Made by a program: the position numbers and the translations under genes. From assembly GCA_003222835.1 (NCBI GenBank), contig QHXE01000375.1:1-9691 (forward strand): DNA of 9,691 nt, written 5' to 3'. Every line of letters starts with the position of its first letter. Position 1 is the stretch's first letter. Shown here one piece after another: positions 8,073 to 9,691 of the stretch. The stretch is from Acidobacteriota bacterium. GTDB taxonomy: Bacteria; Acidobacteriota; Blastocatellia; Pyrinomonadales; Pyrinomonadaceae. The notes under the pieces are model-generated. The model was not told the origin of the DNA and made no database searches. It worked only from the letters and a program-made list of their open reading frames with translations.

Positions 8073-8810
8073 GTGAATCTGCCTAATGCACTGACGCTTT
8101 CGCGAATATTCATCGTGCCGCTATTGGTCGTGGTGCTTTTGACTCCGGTGTCGGAAAACTGGCTCGGGGTGCCGCGGTATATTCTGGGCGTGGCAATTTT
8201 TGTGGCGGCGGCGTTGACGGATTATTTCGATGGAAAGATTGCGCGGCAACGGCAACAGGTTTCAAACCTGGGTAAGTTGCTCGATCCAATTGCCGACAAG
8301 CTTTTGATTTCGGCAGCCTTGATTTCGCTCGTCGAGAATCATCTGGCGCCGGCATGGGCAGTAGTAATCATCGTCGGTCGCGAGTTCGCTGTGACGGGCA
8401 TGCGCTCGATTGCGGCGACTGAAGGAGTCGTGATCTCCGCCTCGCGCATGGGCAAATTCAAAATGGTCGCGCAAGTCGTCACCGTTGGACTTTTGATTCT
8501 GTCTCTATCGCCAGCGGGCGGCGCGCCACACGTTTCGAATTTCGGCCGGCCGTTTCCAGCCATTCAGTTTTGGACAGTTCCTGAGTTGCGCGCTGCCTGG
8601 TCACACCTGATCGGACCAGGCCGCACAACCTGGAATGATTGGCAGATTCTGCTCTACACCTCGGGCAGAGCGATGCTTTGGGTCGTCGTGATCTCAGCGA
8701 TCTTTTCTATGTACGGCTATTTTCGCGCGTTCTTCGGAAGTGTGGTTCGCCGGGAAGGACCAAGCGCGAAAGCAGCGACTGCCACGGCAGTGCAATATCA
8801 CGAACGATAG
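8073..8810 (+). CDS. pgsA: CDP-diacylglycerol--glycerol-3-phosphate 3-phosphatidyltransferase
   Basis: Inner-membrane enzyme that transfers the phosphatidyl group from CDP-diacylglycerol to glycerol-3-phosphate, the committed step to phosphatidylglycerol and cardiolipin. The N-terminus MNLPNALTLSRIFIVPLL is typical of PgsA. The CDP-alcohol phosphotransferase signature DxxDGxxAR(x8)GxxxDxxxD is complete: D50, D53, G54, A57, R58, G67, D71, D75. Hydrophobic stretches occur near residues 12-24, 36-50, 77-105, 131-146 and 201-220. At 245 residues it is longer than the usual roughly 180-200. The extra length is mostly a polar segment at about 147-192, before the last membrane helix, plus a short polar tail. 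The GTG start is chosen because it precedes the conserved N-terminal motif directly; no ribosome site is visible. A close relative such as phosphatidylserine synthase is possible, but the N-terminal motif favours PgsA. It diverges from the kinase genes. Confidence 0.88.
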   Translation: MNLPNALTLSRIFIVPLLVVVLLTPVSENWLGVPRYILGVAIFVAAALTDYFDGKIARQRQQVSNLGKLLDPIADKLLISAALISLVENHLAPAWAVVIIVGREFAVTGMRSIAATEGVVISASRMGKFKMVAQVVTVGLLILSLSPAGGAPHVSNFGRPFPAIQFWTVPELRAAWSHLIGPGRTTWNDWQILLYTSGRAMLWVVVISAIFSMYGYFRAFFGSVVRREGPSAKAATATAVQYHER

Positions 8811-9426
8811 GTAATTGTATTTTCTCTAGTCGTGCCTAGCTAAGCAGCTGAAGATTCTTATCGAGCTTAGACTGAAGCCCAGCAAGTGTTGGGCTTCCCG
8901 TAACAAATTACTGCCGTTCAAATGCTTCTTGCATTACATCTCTCTCGCGCTTTTCATCAAGCTTTCCACCAAACTCTCAACATGTGGCGTGTCTGATCGA
9001 TGAATAAAAGAGTGGCTGTGCCTGAGACGTTCACTTCAGCTAACGACGCGTTTATTACGCCATCGGTTGGCATACCTCCTGAATTCAGTCTGTTCTTGGG
9101 GAGTGAAAGCTGCCGGGAAGTAACCGATTAATTTGGCGGACAGTTGCATGTTACCTGGAGCCTGAGAGAATGTCCTCCAAGGTGTGTTCGTCTCCGGGCC
9201 TTGACGCGGCACATGCAAGGCGCACCGACCAGAGCAATGAAATATTTCGCCCGCAGGAAGCGATTTTTCAAGTTGTCTCCAACCAAGCTGGTCCGAAGAC
9301 AATCGCGCTCGACAACGGAAGTGATCTCATTGAAATCGATAGACTCCAGCGTCCTTATTTCCTTCAATGCGAGCCTTCCTTCTATGCTAGAAAGAGTTGC
9401 CGGACACAGATGAAGCCTGCACGTTC
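8811..9426. other. Region without a defensible gene, possibly decayed coding DNA
   Basis: Some 616 bp between pgsA and the receiver fragment. Apart from the hairpins at 8840-8897 I see no RNA gene or conserved motif. Between about 9128 and 9535 open frames exist on both strands in register with each other: a minus frame running 9128-9472 and a plus frame 9170-9535 with a GGAG before its ATG. Neither shows a recognisable domain. The minus frame, continued from the receiver fragment, may be the remains of its C-terminus. Confidence 0.5.
8874..8897. terminator. Strong hairpin downstream of pgsA
   Basis: The arms GAAGCCCAGC and GTTGGGCTTC pair over ten positions (one G-U) around the loop AAGT, 64 bases after the pgsA stop. 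The stem is strong, but only CCCGTAAC follows on the plus strand, so there is no U-tract. A second inverted repeat, CTAAGC (8840-8845) with GCTTAG (8865-8870), lies just before it. It could end pgsA transcription or protect the 3' end of the mRNA; a classical intrinsic terminator is not proven. Confidence 0.4.
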
Positions 9427-9691
9427 TTATGTGTGCTTTAGTCCCCCGGCACGCCAGGCTTCCCGTTCGCAATCGCTGGCTGAGAGCATGATGATTGGGG
9501 TGCGGCGACGGTGGCTGATCTTGCGGGCGCGTTGAACCAATTCCAATCCATTCAATTCGGGAAGATCGTTATCGATTATGAGCAGATCGTAGAGCTCGTC
9601 GCCCGTGAGTCTTAGGAGTGCAGTCTCTCCTTCGGAGCACAGCTCGATGTGCCAGTCTTTCTCCGCGAACATATCAGCAACCAGATTCGCC
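9427..9691 (-). CDS. Response regulator receiver domain, 5' end off window, C-terminus truncated
   Basis: Receiver-domain protein of a two-component system; 87 residues are visible from the right edge to a TAA at 9427. The phosphoacceptor aspartate is in LLIIDNDLPELNGLEL, and the beta4 switch residue is the serine of PIIMLSASD. The visible part begins within helix 1 (ANLVADMF), so the true start and the N-terminal acidic pair are upstream; the internal ATG at 9672 is not a credible start. The protein ends abruptly at AWRAGGLKHT, where receivers normally continue with beta5, the conserved K-P and helix 5. That missing third carries the invariant lysine, so this protein would probably be non-functional as a phosphoswitch, or it has a frameshift at the G run at about 9452-9456. 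It is a separate gene from the two kinases, same strand, with pgsA and 616 bp between. Confidence 0.75.
   Translation of the reverse strand, partial: ANLVADMFAEKDWHIELCSEGETALLRLTGDELYDLLIIDNDLPELNGLELVQRARKISHRRRTPIIMLSASDCEREAWRAGGLKHT

Noticed and set aside
9036..9302. 88-codon minus-strand frame with a TTG start
   Set aside because: No ribosome site, no recognisable domain, and it overlaps two other unsupported frames.
1..9691. A wholly new defence or mobile system in this window
   Set aside because: All confidently read genes belong to known families (hybrid kinases, a receiver, PgsA); no nuclease, toxin, transposase or phage signature was seen.

Overview
The window is bacterial chromosomal DNA of moderate to fairly high GC, dominated by two-component signalling. 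Long coding sequences, GTG and ATG starts, Shine-Dalgarno-like sites, very large cytoplasmic hybrid kinases and small GC-rich palindromic repeats between genes would fit a soil-type bacterium. My best guess is the Acidobacteriota (Blastocatellia-like), but this is a weak impression from gene style and repeats, not a marker-based assignment. No rRNA, tRNA, CRISPR array, transposase or phage gene is visible.

Layout. (1) Positions 1-1706, minus strand: the first 568 residues of a receiver-GAF-histidine kinase protein; its C-terminus lies off the left edge. (2) Positions 1707-1898: a 192-bp spacer with two REP-like hairpin elements in opposite orientation flanking two short perfect palindromes; the ribosome binding site of gene 1 sits in one hairpin arm. 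(3) Positions 1899-7724, minus strand: a 1941-residue soluble hybrid kinase with about 21 HAMP-like units, a GAF domain, a coiled coil, a HisKA/HATPase core and three receivers. (4) Positions 7725-8072: a divergent intergenic region with palindromic repeats and candidate promoters for both directions. (5) Positions 8073-8810, plus strand: pgsA, a CDP-alcohol phosphatidyltransferase. (6) Positions 8811-9426: about 600 bp with hairpins and no gene I can defend. (7) Positions 9427-9691, minus strand: a response-regulator receiver cut by the right edge, whose C-terminus looks truncated or frameshifted.

Working model (inference). The large kinase and gene 1 point the same way and may form one signalling module: the poly-HAMP/GAF kinase senses a cytoplasmic cue and autophosphorylates on H1260, and phosphate passes through its own receivers and possibly to the N-terminal receiver (D63) of gene 1, which has its own kinase core (H373). 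No HPt domain is visible, so a full phosphorelay would need one from elsewhere. pgsA is a housekeeping phospholipid gene with no evident functional link.

The most unusual thing here is the HAMP array. Seven tandem 92-residue repeats are almost identical in protein but clearly different in DNA, and they show a three-unit superperiod. The general architecture (poly-HAMP, GAF, HK, multiple REC) is a known bacterial family related to fungal group III (Nik1/Os-1) kinases. I therefore see an extreme member of a known family, not a demonstrably new system.
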